A stretch of 64,000 nucleotides of DNA, taken from Ectopseudomonas chengduensis (GTDB taxonomy: Bacteria; Pseudomonadota; Gammaproteobacteria; Pseudomonadales; Pseudomonadaceae). The notes under the pieces are model-generated. The model saw nothing but the letters and a program-made list of their open reading frames with translations. It searched no databases and had not been told where the DNA came from. The translations under genes and the position numbers were made by a program. Below, in pieces: positions 9,462 to 17,681 of the stretch (within the stretch, counting starts at the first letter, position 1; every line of letters starts with the position of its first letter). Location of the stretch: assembly GCF_900102635.1 (NCBI RefSeq), contig NZ_FMZQ01000001.1, positions 434,001 through 498,000 of the forward strand. The letters are read 5' to 3'.

Positions 9462-9863
9462 ATGATCATCTACGGTGTCGCCTTCCTGGCGTTCTGCACC
9501 CTGGCAGGCATCTTTATCGGTGAACTGCTGGGCAAACTCATCGGCGTGCCCGCCAACGTTGGCGGTGTCGGTATCGCCATGATTCTGCTGATCTTCCTCG
9601 GCAGTTACCTGAGCAAGCGCGGCCTGTTAACCGGCAAGTCGGAACAGGGCGTGGAGTTCTGGAGCGCCATCTACATCCCCATCGTGGTCGCCATGGCCGC
9701 CCAGCAGAACGTCTACGGTGCCCTCAAAGGCGGCCCGATGGCGATTCTCGCTGGCACCGCTGCCGTCGCCATCGGTTTTGCGCTGGTCCCCGCACTGAGC
9801 CGCATCGGGCAAAAGAAGCCTGAAACCGACGTAGCCCCCTCCCTGAACAAAGCGCCACGGTGA
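9462..9863 (+). CDS. madL: Malonate transporter subunit MadL
   Basis: 133-residue membrane protein with about four hydrophobic segments and a charged C-terminal tail (IGQKKPETDVAPS). MadL and MadM together form a malonate/sodium symporter in the inner membrane. It follows mdcH by 62 bases and overlaps or abuts madM, so import and breakdown are probably co-expressed. Confidence 0.92.
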   Translation: MIIYGVAFLAFCTLAGIFIGELLGKLIGVPANVGGVGIAMILLIFLGSYLSKRGLLTGKSEQGVEFWSAIYIPIVVAMAAQQNVYGALKGGPMAILAGTAAVAIGFALVPALSRIGQKKPETDVAPSLNKAPR

Positions 9864-9868
9864 CTGCC

Positions 9869-10633
9869 ATGTACGAATCTTTGATGAAGGTCATTACCGG
9901 CTACGGCCTGCTCAGCGGCTTCGCCATCATCGGCATCACCATGTGGGTGTCGTACTGGATTTCCGACAAGTTCACCAAGGGCCGCCTGCACGGCTCGGCC
10001 ATCGCCATCCTGCTTGGCTTGCTGCTGTCCTATATCGGCGGGGCTTACACCGGCGGGCAGAAAGGCCTGGTGGATATTCCGCTGTTCGCCGGCATCGGCC
10101 TGCTCGGTGGTGCCATGTTGCGTGACTTCGCCATCGTCGCCACTGGCTTCGGTGTCAGTGTCGAGGAGCTCAAGCGCGCCGGTTTCGCCGGGGTGCTGGC
10201 GCTGTTCGTCGGCGTCTTCGCCTCCTTCGTGGCGGGTGTCGGGGTGGCCATGGCCTTTGGTTACACCGACGTGGTCAGTCTGACCACCATCGGCACCGGC
10301 GCGGTGACCTATATCGTTGGCCCGGTAACCGGTGCAGCCATCGGCGCCAGCTCCGACGTGATGGCGCTGTCGATTGCTGCCGGCCTGATCAAGGCGATTC
10401 TGGTGATGGTGGCGACGCCCTTCATTGCGCCCTATATCGGCCTGAACAATCCGCGCAGCGCGGTGATCTTCGGCGGCCTGATGGGCACCTCCAGCGGCGT
10501 GGCCGGCGGCTTGGCTGCGACCGATCCGAAGCTGGTGCCCTACGGCTGTCTGACCGCGGCGTTCTACACCGCCCTGGGCTGCCTGCTCGGCCCATCGTTG
10601 CTCTACTTTCTGATGCGAGGCCTTCTGGGCTGA
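9869..10633 (+). CDS. madM: Malonate transporter subunit MadM
   Basis: 254 residues, strongly hydrophobic, with the glycine-rich segments typical of MadM (LLLSYIGGAYTGGQKGLVDIPLFAGIGLLGGAMLRDFAI, GPVTGAAIGASSDVMALSIAAG). It is the larger half of the two-part malonate carrier. ATG 9869 is used; GTG 9860, overlapping the madL stop, would add three residues and is an alternative. It is the last gene of the operon and is followed directly by a terminator. Confidence 0.92.
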   Translation: MYESLMKVITGYGLLSGFAIIGITMWVSYWISDKFTKGRLHGSAIAILLGLLLSYIGGAYTGGQKGLVDIPLFAGIGLLGGAMLRDFAIVATGFGVSVEELKRAGFAGVLALFVGVFASFVAGVGVAMAFGYTDVVSLTTIGTGAVTYIVGPVTGAAIGASSDVMALSIAAGLIKAILVMVATPFIAPYIGLNNPRSAVIFGGLMGTSSGVAGGLAATDPKLVPYGCLTAAFYTALGCLLGPSLLYFLMRGLLG

Positions 10634-10638
10634 CCTTT

Positions 10639-10662
10639 GCCCGCCCTTGTGGCGGGCTTTTT
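10639..10662 (+). terminator. Rho-independent terminator of the mdc-mad operon
   Basis: Stem GCCCGCC (10639-10645) and GGCGGGC (10651-10657) with a 5-base loop, followed by TTTTT, starting six bases after the madM stop. Confidence 0.85.
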
Positions 10663-10680
10663 CTATACCCCCGCGATCAT

Positions 10681-10738
10681 GTAGGAGCCCGCTTGCGGGC
10701 GATACTCTTGCCCTGATCGCCGGCAAGCCGGCTCCTAC
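10681..10738. repeat. REP-type extragenic palindrome (family B, copy 1)
   Basis: Arms GTAGGAGCC (10681-10689) and GGCTCCTAC (10730-10738) with internal short palindromes (CCCGCTTGCGGGC, GCCGGCAAGCCGGC). This is the common Pseudomonas GTAGGAGC..GCTCCTAC extragenic element. A related copy is at 28471-28526. Confidence 0.75.
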
Positions 10739-10776
10739 AGCCGTGCCACGCCTGCGGGTAAGTTCATTCTCGGCTC

Positions 10777-11688
10777 CTAAGATTGCCGGCTATACATCCG
10801 GCATTCGGCGAGCAGCGCCAGCAGGTTCGGGTCGCGTTCCTTGGCCTTGAGAAAGACCACGCCGATATGCTGCTGCAAGTGGTACTTGGCCTGCAGCGGG
10901 ATCAGCTTTACGCGGTTCTCGTATACCGCCGCCACGCGCCCCGGTAGCAGGGCATAACCGACGCCGGAACTGACCATGCTGAGCAGGGTGAAGATGTCTT
11001 TCACCTGCATCGCCACCTTGGGCTCGAAGCCGGCCTGCTTGAACACGCGCTCGCCGTCGCGGAAGGTGGCGTAGCCCTGGGTCAGGGTGATGAAGGTCGA
11101 ATCGCGCAGATCGGCCAGGTCCACTTCGGCGTGATCGGCGAAGGGCGAGTCGTTGGGTGCGGCGAGGAAAATGTCGTCGGAGAACAGCGCCAGTTGCTCG
11201 CAATCCGGGTCGCTGACGCTGTCGTCGAGGGCGATGAGGATGGCGTCCAGCTCCATGTTCTTCAGCTTGTACAGCAGGTCGACGTTGGAACCGAGCACCA
11301 GGTCGATGTTCAGCTCGCTGCGCCGTAGTTTCAGGCCCATGATCAGTTGCGGCACGGTCTTCACCGTCAGCGAGTAGAGCGCCCCGAGCTTGAAGCGCTC
11401 GGCGCCGAAGCCGGCCGCCTCGCGGGTCAGGCGCACCATCTCCTGGGCGTCCTGGATCAGCTTCTGGGCTTTCTCTTCCAGTACATAGGCGCTTTCCAGG
11501 GGGATCAGGTTGCGCCCCTCGTGCTTGAACAGCGGGCAGCGCAGCGCGCTTTCCAGCGAATGGATGGCGCGGTGCACGCTGACGTTGCTGGTCTGCAACT
11601 CGTTGGCGGCACGCGCCAGGTTGCCACTGCGCATGAAGGCGAGAAAGACCTCCAGCTTTTTCAGGGTCAGTTCTTCATCGATCAGCAT
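10777..11688 (-). CDS. mdcR: LysR-family regulator of malonate genes
   Basis: 303 residues. The N-terminal winged helix-turn-helix (LTLKKLEVFLAFMRSGNLARAANELQTSNVSVHRAIHSLE) is followed by a LysR-type effector-binding domain. The start ATG 11688 has AAGGA upstream; a longer version from 11727 is possible but lacks support. It lies directly downstream of madM and converges on it, the position occupied by the malonate-responsive regulator in related Pseudomonas clusters, so assignment as MdcR rests on both sequence type and context. It probably activates mdcA when malonate or malonyl compounds are present. Confidence 0.8.
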   Translation of the reverse strand: MLIDEELTLKKLEVFLAFMRSGNLARAANELQTSNVSVHRAIHSLESALRCPLFKHEGRNLIPLESAYVLEEKAQKLIQDAQEMVRLTREAAGFGAERFKLGALYSLTVKTVPQLIMGLKLRRSELNIDLVLGSNVDLLYKLKNMELDAILIALDDSVSDPDCEQLALFSDDIFLAAPNDSPFADHAEVDLADLRDSTFITLTQGYATFRDGERVFKQAGFEPKVAMQVKDIFTLLSMVSSGVGYALLPGRVAAVYENRVKLIPLQAKYHLQQHIGVVFLKAKERDPNLLALLAECRMYSRQS

Positions 11689-11915
11689 GGGCCTGTCCTT
11701 TTCCTGCGATGGCTGATTGTGCCGCATCCACGCCGGTCAGCGGTGATCGCTCGGTGCGACTTTGGTGGCAGATGGCGCGCTGTCTGAAATGCCCGGTCGT
11801 TTGTCACTTCAATAGTGTTGATGTGAATGCCGAGCAGGCACTACCGTAAGAACAGTCCTGCATCTGTACAGGCAATGCCTGCGCCGAGAATTGTCTCTTT
11901 TTGAGGAGTACCGCC

Positions 11916-12368
11916 ATGAACGATTTCGCTTCGCTGCCCGTGACCTCCGGCCTGAAGGCCCTGCAAGCGCTGATCCGCGGCGAACTGCCGGCGCCCTCAA
12001 TCGGCGAGACCATGGGTATCCATGCGGTGCAGGTGGAGGCGGGCAGCATCACCCTGGAGGGGCGTCCGGATCAGCGTCATCTCAACCCGGCTGGCGCCGT
12101 GCATGGTGGTTTCGCCGCCACCTGCCTGGACGGCGCCGCGGCGCTGGCGCTGTTCTCCATCCTGGAGGTGGACGTGCCGCACTCGACAGTGGATCTCAAC
12201 GTCAAGTACGTGCGTCCGCTGCGCCCCGGCGAGGTCTATCAGGTGCGCGGCTGGGTGGTCGAGCGCACCCGCAGTCTGGCGATCTGCGACGCGCAGATCC
12301 TCGATGCGCAGGGCAAGCTGTGCGCCAAGGCCACCACCACCTTCGTCATCGGAGCGGCCAAGGCATGA
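11916..12368 (+). CDS. PaaI-type hotdog-fold thioesterase
   Basis: 150 residues of the hotdog fold. The segment HLNPAGAVHGGFAATCLDGAAALALFS carries the conserved HGG loop and catalytic acidic residue of the PaaI/YdiI acyl-CoA thioesterase group; VDLNVKYVRPLRPGE is the paired strand. It should hydrolyse a small or aromatic acyl-CoA. ATG 11916 has a strong TGAGGAG upstream. The stop overlaps the start of the alcohol dehydrogenase by four bases, so the two are probably one operon. The substrate is unknown. Confidence 0.85.
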   Translation: MNDFASLPVTSGLKALQALIRGELPAPSIGETMGIHAVQVEAGSITLEGRPDQRHLNPAGAVHGGFAATCLDGAAALALFSILEVDVPHSTVDLNVKYVRPLRPGEVYQVRGWVVERTRSLAICDAQILDAQGKLCAKATTTFVIGAAKA

Positions 12369-13381
12369 AGGAGCTTATGGTTCAGGGCCCCGGCCAACTG
12401 GCCTGGGTCGAGGCGCCCGATCCACAACTTGCTACTGCGGCCAGTGCATTGGTCAGGCCCATCGCCTCGGCCTCCTGTGATCTGGATCGTCGCCTGATCG
12501 CTGGCACCACGCCGTTCAAGCCGCCCTTCGCGCTGGGCCATGAATGTGTGGCCGAGGTGCTGGAAGTCGGGTCGGCCGTGCGTAACCTGCGCCGTGGCGA
12601 TCTGGTTTCGGTGCCCTGGAAGATCGCCTGCGGCAGCTGTACTCAATGCCTGGCCGGGCGCTCCAGTGCTTGTACCTCGGTGCCGCGCATGGCCGCTTAC
12701 GGTGTGCCGGCAGGCGGGCATTGGGGTGGATTGTTCTCGGAAATGGTGCTGGTGCCGTTCGCCGACGCCATGCTGGTGCCCTTGCCGGCCGGGCTCGACC
12801 CCGTGGCCGTGTCCAGCGCCAGCGACAACCTCACCGATGCCTGGGTGGCCGCCAGCCGGCCGCTGGCCACACGGCAGGATGCCCGTGTATTGGTGGTTGG
12901 CGGCACGGAAAGTCTTGGTGTACTGGCCGTACAGATGGCACGTGCCGCGGGAGCTGCGAGCGTCGACTACCTCGATGAGCATCCACTGCGCCAGCAGCTT
13001 GCCGCGCGCAGCGGCGCGGGTGTCGATCTGGCAGGGCGCGATCTCGACCGCAGCTATGACCTGGTTATCTCCGCTACCCGTGATCATCAGGCGCTGCGCC
13101 GTGGCCTGTTGGCGCTGGCACCCGGCGGGCATTGCTCGTGCATCGGCATCATCTTCGACGACCCGAAGATTCCGCTGTTCGACATGTACCTGCGCGACGT
13201 CACCTTCTCGGTCGGTGCCTGCAGCGTGCAGCAGCATATTCCCAAGGTGCTGGATCTGGTGCACAGCGGCTGCTGTGATCCCCTGCTGGTCAATCCACAG
13301 GTGGTGGGCTGGGAGGATGCGCCGCAGGCGCTGATTCAGCCGCTGACCAAGTGCATCGTGGTGCGCGAGCGCATCACTTGA
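12365..13381 (+). CDS. Zinc-dependent alcohol dehydrogenase-like protein (MDR family)
   Basis: 338 residues of the medium-chain dehydrogenase/reductase family. GHECVAEVLEVGSAVRNLRRGDLVSVPW is the catalytic zinc region, and CGSCTQCLAGRSSAC is the four-cysteine structural zinc loop. LVVGGTESLGVLAVQMARAAG is the nucleotide-binding segment, with G-x-E-S-L in place of the usual GxGxxG, so cofactor binding may be unusual. ATG 12365 overlaps the thioesterase stop; ATG 12377, four residues in, has AAGGAG close by and is an alternative. Substrate unknown. The pair with a thioesterase and a nearby MarR regulator suggests handling of an aldehyde or acyl compound. Confidence 0.82.
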   Translation: MKELMVQGPGQLAWVEAPDPQLATAASALVRPIASASCDLDRRLIAGTTPFKPPFALGHECVAEVLEVGSAVRNLRRGDLVSVPWKIACGSCTQCLAGRSSACTSVPRMAAYGVPAGGHWGGLFSEMVLVPFADAMLVPLPAGLDPVAVSSASDNLTDAWVAASRPLATRQDARVLVVGGTESLGVLAVQMARAAGAASVDYLDEHPLRQQLAARSGAGVDLAGRDLDRSYDLVISATRDHQALRRGLLALAPGGHCSCIGIIFDDPKIPLFDMYLRDVTFSVGACSVQQHIPKVLDLVHSGCCDPLLVNPQVVGWEDAPQALIQPLTKCIVVRERIT

Positions 13382-13387
13382 GCGTAC

Positions 13388-13855
13388 TCAGTTGAGCTGT
13401 TCGGCCAGCGCCAACATCACCCGGCGCCAGGCGTCCTGACCGTCGGCGTCGGTGGTGGCGAAGGCGTCACGCAGGGTGCGCCGCTCCAGCTCGGTGGCTT
13501 CGGCTTCCAGCGCCGAGCCTGCCTCGCTCAGTGCCAGCAGCTTGAAGCGATGCCGGCCCGGTTCGCGGGTGTACTGCACCAGCACCTGCTCGAACAGATG
13601 CGACAGCGGGCGATGCAGCGCCTGGTTGCTGACGCCCAGGGTTATGGCCAGTTCACCGACGCTGATTGCATCGACGCGGGCGATCACATACAGAATACGG
13701 TGGTGCACACGGGACAGCCCACGCGCTTCGAGAAAGCGGTCGGCCGCCACCGTCAGGCCACGGAAGCCGAAGTGCAGCAGCTCGAGGCTATGGTCGAGCG
13801 GATCCAGCGACTTCAGGTTCACGGACGCCGTGTTGATCTTTTTCTCGATGACCAT
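13388..13855 (-). CDS. MarR-family transcriptional regulator
   Basis: About 155 residues with a winged helix-turn-helix core: LSRVHHRILYVIARVDAISVGELAITLGVSNQALHRPLSHLFEQVLVQY, then the wing TREPGRHRFKLLALSEAGSALE. MarR dimers usually repress adjacent genes until a phenolic or electrophilic ligand binds. It converges on the alcohol dehydrogenase and diverges from the glutathione S-transferase gene at 13937, a natural target. The start is uncertain: ATG 13855 is chosen, but the frame stays open to 13942, and the ribosome site is weak. Confidence 0.8.
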   Translation of the reverse strand: MVIEKKINTASVNLKSLDPLDHSLELLHFGFRGLTVAADRFLEARGLSRVHHRILYVIARVDAISVGELAITLGVSNQALHRPLSHLFEQVLVQYTREPGRHRFKLLALSEAGSALEAEATELERRTLRDAFATTDADGQDAWRRVMLALAEQLN

Positions 13856-13936
13856 GGGGACATTCACGCCGGTTGAGGTGGCGCACAGCCTAAGGCTTCG
13901 ACCGGCTTTCTCACAACACGACACAGGAACACGCGC

Positions 13937-14542
13937 ATGCAACTGATCTACGCCGCTGCCTCACCCTTCGCTCGCAAGGTTCGCGTACTGGCTGCAGAAA
14001 CCGGCCTGTTGGACCGAATCGAATTGCTCGACACCGCCGTGCTGCCCACCACGCTCAACGAGCGGGTCAATTCCCTCAACCCGCTGGGCAAGATTCCAGT
14101 ACTGCTGAGCGACGACGGTGAGGCGCTGTATGACAGCCGAGTGATCTGCGAATACCTCGACACCCTGCATCAAGGTCCGAAGCTGCTACCGGACGGTGCT
14201 GCGCGCTGGCAGGTGCTGCGCCTGGCGGCACTGGCTGACGGCCTGATGGACGCGGCACTGCTGGCGCGATACGAGCGCGCCGCACGACCCACCGAGCTGC
14301 AATGGCCAGCCTGGCTGGAGGGGCAGCTGGGTAAGATCCAGCGGGCTTTGGCGGAGCTGGAACGCCAAGTCGAACGACTACAGGGCCCGCTCGACCTGGG
14401 GCAGATCGGCGTCGCCTGCGCGCTGGGCTACCTGGACTTCCGCTTCTCCGATCTCGATTGGCGCGCCGCTCATCCTGGCCTGGCCGCCTTCCAGCAGACC
14501 TTCGCCCAGCGCGCCTCCATGCAGGCCAGTGCGCCGGTGTGA
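13937..14542 (+). CDS. Glutathione S-transferase family protein
   Basis: 201 residues. The N-terminal thioredoxin-like domain (MQLIYAAASPFARKVRVLAAETGL; NPLGKIPVLLSDDGEALYDSRVICEYLD with the cis-proline and glutathione-binding D-S pair) is followed by an all-helical C-terminal domain. It should conjugate or reduce electrophilic compounds with glutathione in the cytoplasm. It is divergent from the MarR gene with little intergenic space, so regulation by that repressor is likely but inferred. Confidence 0.88.
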   Translation: MQLIYAAASPFARKVRVLAAETGLLDRIELLDTAVLPTTLNERVNSLNPLGKIPVLLSDDGEALYDSRVICEYLDTLHQGPKLLPDGAARWQVLRLAALADGLMDAALLARYERAARPTELQWPAWLEGQLGKIQRALAELERQVERLQGPLDLGQIGVACALGYLDFRFSDLDWRAAHPGLAAFQQTFAQRASMQASAPV

Positions 14543-14909
14543 GAGTTCGGCAGTGCTGAGGGAGTGAGTTTCACCTCTGCGTTGCAATGGCGAGGCGAGG
14601 ATTGTCGAGTCTCTGGCGCAAGGTTGCTTGGCGTGATGCCAAAAAGCTATTATTCCGGCGCGCATATTGCTCCGTTTTAGTCATTTAATTGACTTTTCCT
14701 GGGTGCAAATGCCGCCTGTCTGAGCTGCATATCGGAAAATTGACAGTTTATTGGTCGTGCTGATTCAATGCCGATACATATAAGCGTCACGATTGTGCTC
14801 AAAGTCCAGGGGTCGACTAGAGTTTCAGCAAGTGACGGGGGGACACCTCGCCAGAGGTTTCTGAGAGAAGTAGGCGTGCAAGCGCTTTTCAGTTCAGTGG
14901 GTTGATCAG
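14543..14909. other. pel operon control region
   Basis: 367 bases before pelA with no gene. It contains a palindrome TTGGC-GTGAT-GCCAA (14628-14642), a FleQ-type box (14680-14693), and a possible sigma-70 -35 element TTGACA at 14740-14745 with a poor -10 around 14763. The remaining leader of more than 100 bases before the pelA start is long enough for post-transcriptional control. It includes a GGGGGGA tract near 14838, but no firm RsmA site can be named. Confidence 0.55.
14680..14693. promoter_or_regulatory. FleQ box upstream of pelA
   Basis: GTCATTTAATTGAC is a 14-bp near-perfect palindrome matching the published FleQ consensus of P. aeruginosa pel promoters (GTCAATAAATTGAC) at most positions. 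FleQ represses pel without c-di-GMP and activates it when c-di-GMP is bound. The site lies about 217 bases before the pelA start. A weaker A+T-rich half-site is visible near 14745-14754 and might be a degenerate second box. Confidence 0.75.
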
Positions 14910-17681
14910 TTGAAATTCTCAAATGGAATAGCCGGGCTTTTCAGCCTGGCCGTTGCGTTTTTCGCTAGTACAGCACTTGCCCAGCCCTCCAGCGTAGCTT
15001 TCTGGTACGCCGATGAGCCGCCGCTCCCCGAGCTTTCGCAGTTCGAGTGGGTGGTTGTTGAACCCGGACATGTCTCCGCTTCCGACCTCGCTTATCTCAA
15101 GGCCCAGGGCCGCACGGTGTTCGCTTACCTGTCGGTCGGTGAATACCATGGTGATCTCACCGCGGCCGGCTTGAAGGACGCTGCCAGCAGCATCAGAAAC
15201 AGTGCCTGGAACAGTCAGGTCATGGATCTCGATGCATCCGCCTGGCGCGACTATCTCCTTGGCCGAGCCAGTGCTCTGAAAGGGCAAGGTTACGACGGCG
15301 TTTTTCTCGATACGCTGGACAGTTTCCATCTCCAACCCAAAGCTTTTCAGGAACCGCAGCGCCTGGCCCTGAAAAGTCTTCTACAGCAGATGCATCGCTG
15401 CGAGCCCGAACTCAAGTTGTTCTTCAATCGCGGCTTCGATGTTCTACCCGAGCTGCCGGGCGTCGCTTCTGCCGTGGCCGTAGAGTCCCTGTATGCAGGA
15501 TGGGACGCTGCAGGGGGCGGTTATCGCCAGGTGCCGCAGCGTGATCGCGACTGGTTGCTGCCGCACCTCAATGACGCACGGTCAAAAGGCATTCCGGTCG
15601 TGGCGATCGAGTACCTGCCGCCAGAGCAGCGTAAGGAGTCACGCGAGCTTGCCGCTCGCCTGGTTCGTGAGGGCTTCATTCCCTACATCACGTCGCCTGA
15701 ATTGAATGCGTTGGGGGTGAGCTCCATCGAGGTCCAGCCACGGCGTATCGGTCTGGTCTATGACCCTCGGGAAGGTGAGCTCGAGGACAACCCGGGCCAT
15801 ATCTATCTTGGCGGGCTGCTCGAGTACCTGGGATATCGTGTCGACTACTGGCCTGCCGACGCGTCGCTGCCGCAACGTTCGCTCAAGGGACTGTATGCCG
15901 GCGTCGTGGTCTGGATGACCAGTGGTGCCCCGGAGAAGCGCGACATCTTCGAGGATTGGCTGAACAAGCGGCTCGATGAACAGGTACCGCTGGCTTTCTT
16001 TTCCGGTCTGCCGCTGGACAACGACAGCCTGCTCAGCCGTCTTGGTATTCGCACCCTGTCGCAGCCGATTGCCGATGACGCCGTGCTGGAATCGCATGAT
16101 GCGGCGCTGGTCGGTGGGTTCGAGGCACCCATGCGCTTGCGTACCCGGGAGCTGCCCGCGCTGACGGTTACCAATCCTGACGTGACCCAGGCCGCTGTGG
16201 CTCTGCGTAGTGGTGAAAGGCGCTATGTCCCTGTCGCCACGGGCAGTTGGGGCGGATACGTGCTGACGCCCTATGTATTCGAAGAGGGGCTGGATCACCG
16301 TCGCTGGATCGTCGACCCCTTCGCTTTCCTCCAGCGCGCCTTCGCCTTGCCTCCCATCCCCAGACCTGACACGACGACGGAAAACGGCCGACGGATCGCC
16401 ACCGTGCACCTCGATGGCGATGGTTTCGTTTCCCGCGCCGAGGTAACTGGTACGCCTTACTCCGGTATCCAGGTACTGGATGATTTCATCACCCCCTATC
16501 CGTTGCTGACTTCGGTGTCGGTGATCGAAGGTGAGGTCGGCCCCAAGGGCATGTATCCGCACCTGGCTCGGGAGCTGGAGCCGATCGCCCGCAAGATCTT
16601 TGCCGACCCAAAGGTCGAAGTCGCCAGCCACACCTTCAGTCACCCGTTCTTCTGGCAGCCGGAGAAGTCGTCGCAACGTGAGGACTTCGAGGCGCAGTAC
16701 GGCTACATGATGGCCATTCCAGGCTACAAGACGCTGGACATGCAGCGCGAGGTCGTGGGCGCACGCGACTACATCAACCAGCGCCTGACCACGCCTGAGA
16801 AGCCGGTGAAGATGATCTTCTGGTCGGGTGATGCCATGCCCAGTGCCGAGACGCTCAAGCTGGCCTATGACAGCGGTCTGCCCAACGTCAACGGCGGCAA
16901 CACGGTTCTGACCAATGCCTACCCTTCGCTGACCGGCCTCTATCCATTGATTCGTCCGACCCCCGGAGGCCTGCACTTCTACGCGCCGGTGATCAACGAG
17001 AACGTCTATACGAATCTATGGACGGGGCCCTACTACGGCTTCCGTGGTGTGCAGGAAACCTTCGCGCTGACCGACAGCCCGCGCCGCCTGCGTGGCTTTC
17101 ACCTGTATTACCACTTCTACTCGGGTACCAAGCAGGCCTCCATTCGGGTGATGAAGCAGACCTATCAGGCCATGGTCGACAGCCAGCCGCTGTCGCTGTG
17201 GATGAGCGATTACATCCAGCGCGTAGAAGGCCTCTACCGAGCGAGCCTGGCCAAGCGCAGCGATGGCGCGTGGTTGGTCAGGGGGCTGGTGGGCATGCGT
17301 ACGCTGCGTCTCGACCCGGCTCTGGGCTGGCCCGATCTGTCGCGCTCCGTGGGGGTTGCGGGTGTGCGAGATCTGCCGCAGGGACGTTACGTGCACCTCA
17401 GCGGGCCTCAGGCGGTGCTGGCGCTGCGCGAAACGCGTGATCCGCGTCCGTCTCTGGAGGAGGCCAACATCCCGCTGACTGCCTGGCGTTACAACGATGA
17501 CAGAAACGTCACGTTTTCCTTCGAGGGAGAGTTCCCGCTGACGTTCAGCGTTCGCTCGGACAGGGCGTGTCAGGTACAGGTGGGGGGCAGTCGCTTTCAG
17601 GCGAAGGCTGACAAGGGTATCTGGCATTTCGAGTTGCCAATGAAGCGGGTGAGAGATGGAAAGCTTATCTGCAACCAGTAA
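14910..17681 (+). CDS. pelA: PelA, Pel polysaccharide deacetylase/hydrolase
   Basis: 923 residues, periplasmic. A signal peptide (to about residue 25, FFASTALAQ) precedes a TIM-barrel glycoside hydrolase-like domain (WVVVEPGH, FAYLSVGEYHGD, YDGVFLDTLDSF), a middle domain (about 280-480), and a polysaccharide deacetylase domain. The latter has an acidic metal motif HLDGDGF near residue 500 and the zinc-binding histidine motif SHTFSHPFFW near 573. Known role: partial deacetylation of the N-acetylgalactosamine-rich Pel polymer and its hydrolysis. The start codon is TTG 14910; no ATG or GTG lies in frame upstream at a sensible place. It is the first gene of pelA-G and overlaps pelB by 26 bases. 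Confidence 0.95.
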   Translation: MKFSNGIAGLFSLAVAFFASTALAQPSSVAFWYADEPPLPELSQFEWVVVEPGHVSASDLAYLKAQGRTVFAYLSVGEYHGDLTAAGLKDAASSIRNSAWNSQVMDLDASAWRDYLLGRASALKGQGYDGVFLDTLDSFHLQPKAFQEPQRLALKSLLQQMHRCEPELKLFFNRGFDVLPELPGVASAVAVESLYAGWDAAGGGYRQVPQRDRDWLLPHLNDARSKGIPVVAIEYLPPEQRKESRELAARLVREGFIPYITSPELNALGVSSIEVQPRRIGLVYDPREGELEDNPGHIYLGGLLEYLGYRVDYWPADASLPQRSLKGLYAGVVVWMTSGAPEKRDIFEDWLNKRLDEQVPLAFFSGLPLDNDSLLSRLGIRTLSQPIADDAVLESHDAALVGGFEAPMRLRTRELPALTVTNPDVTQAAVALRSGERRYVPVATGSWGGYVLTPYVFEEGLDHRRWIVDPFAFLQRAFALPPIPRPDTTTENGRRIATVHLDGDGFVSRAEVTGTPYSGIQVLDDFITPYPLLTSVSVIEGEVGPKGMYPHLARELEPIARKIFADPKVEVASHTFSHPFFWQPEKSSQREDFEAQYGYMMAIPGYKTLDMQREVVGARDYINQRLTTPEKPVKMIFWSGDAMPSAETLKLAYDSGLPNVNGGNTVLTNAYPSLTGLYPLIRPTPGGLHFYAPVINENVYTNLWTGPYYGFRGVQETFALTDSPRRLRGFHLYYHFYSGTKQASIRVMKQTYQAMVDSQPLSLWMSDYIQRVEGLYRASLAKRSDGAWLVRGLVGMRTLRLDPALGWPDLSRSVGVAGVRDLPQGRYVHLSGPQAVLALRETRDPRPSLEEANIPLTAWRYNDDRNVTFSFEGEFPLTFSVRSDRACQVQVGGSRFQAKADKGIWHFELPMKRVRDGKLICNQ

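Noticed and set aside
14677..14922. Minus-strand ORF in the pel control region
   Set aside because: No family resemblance and no ribosome site; it covers the FleQ box and would be antisense to the pelA start.
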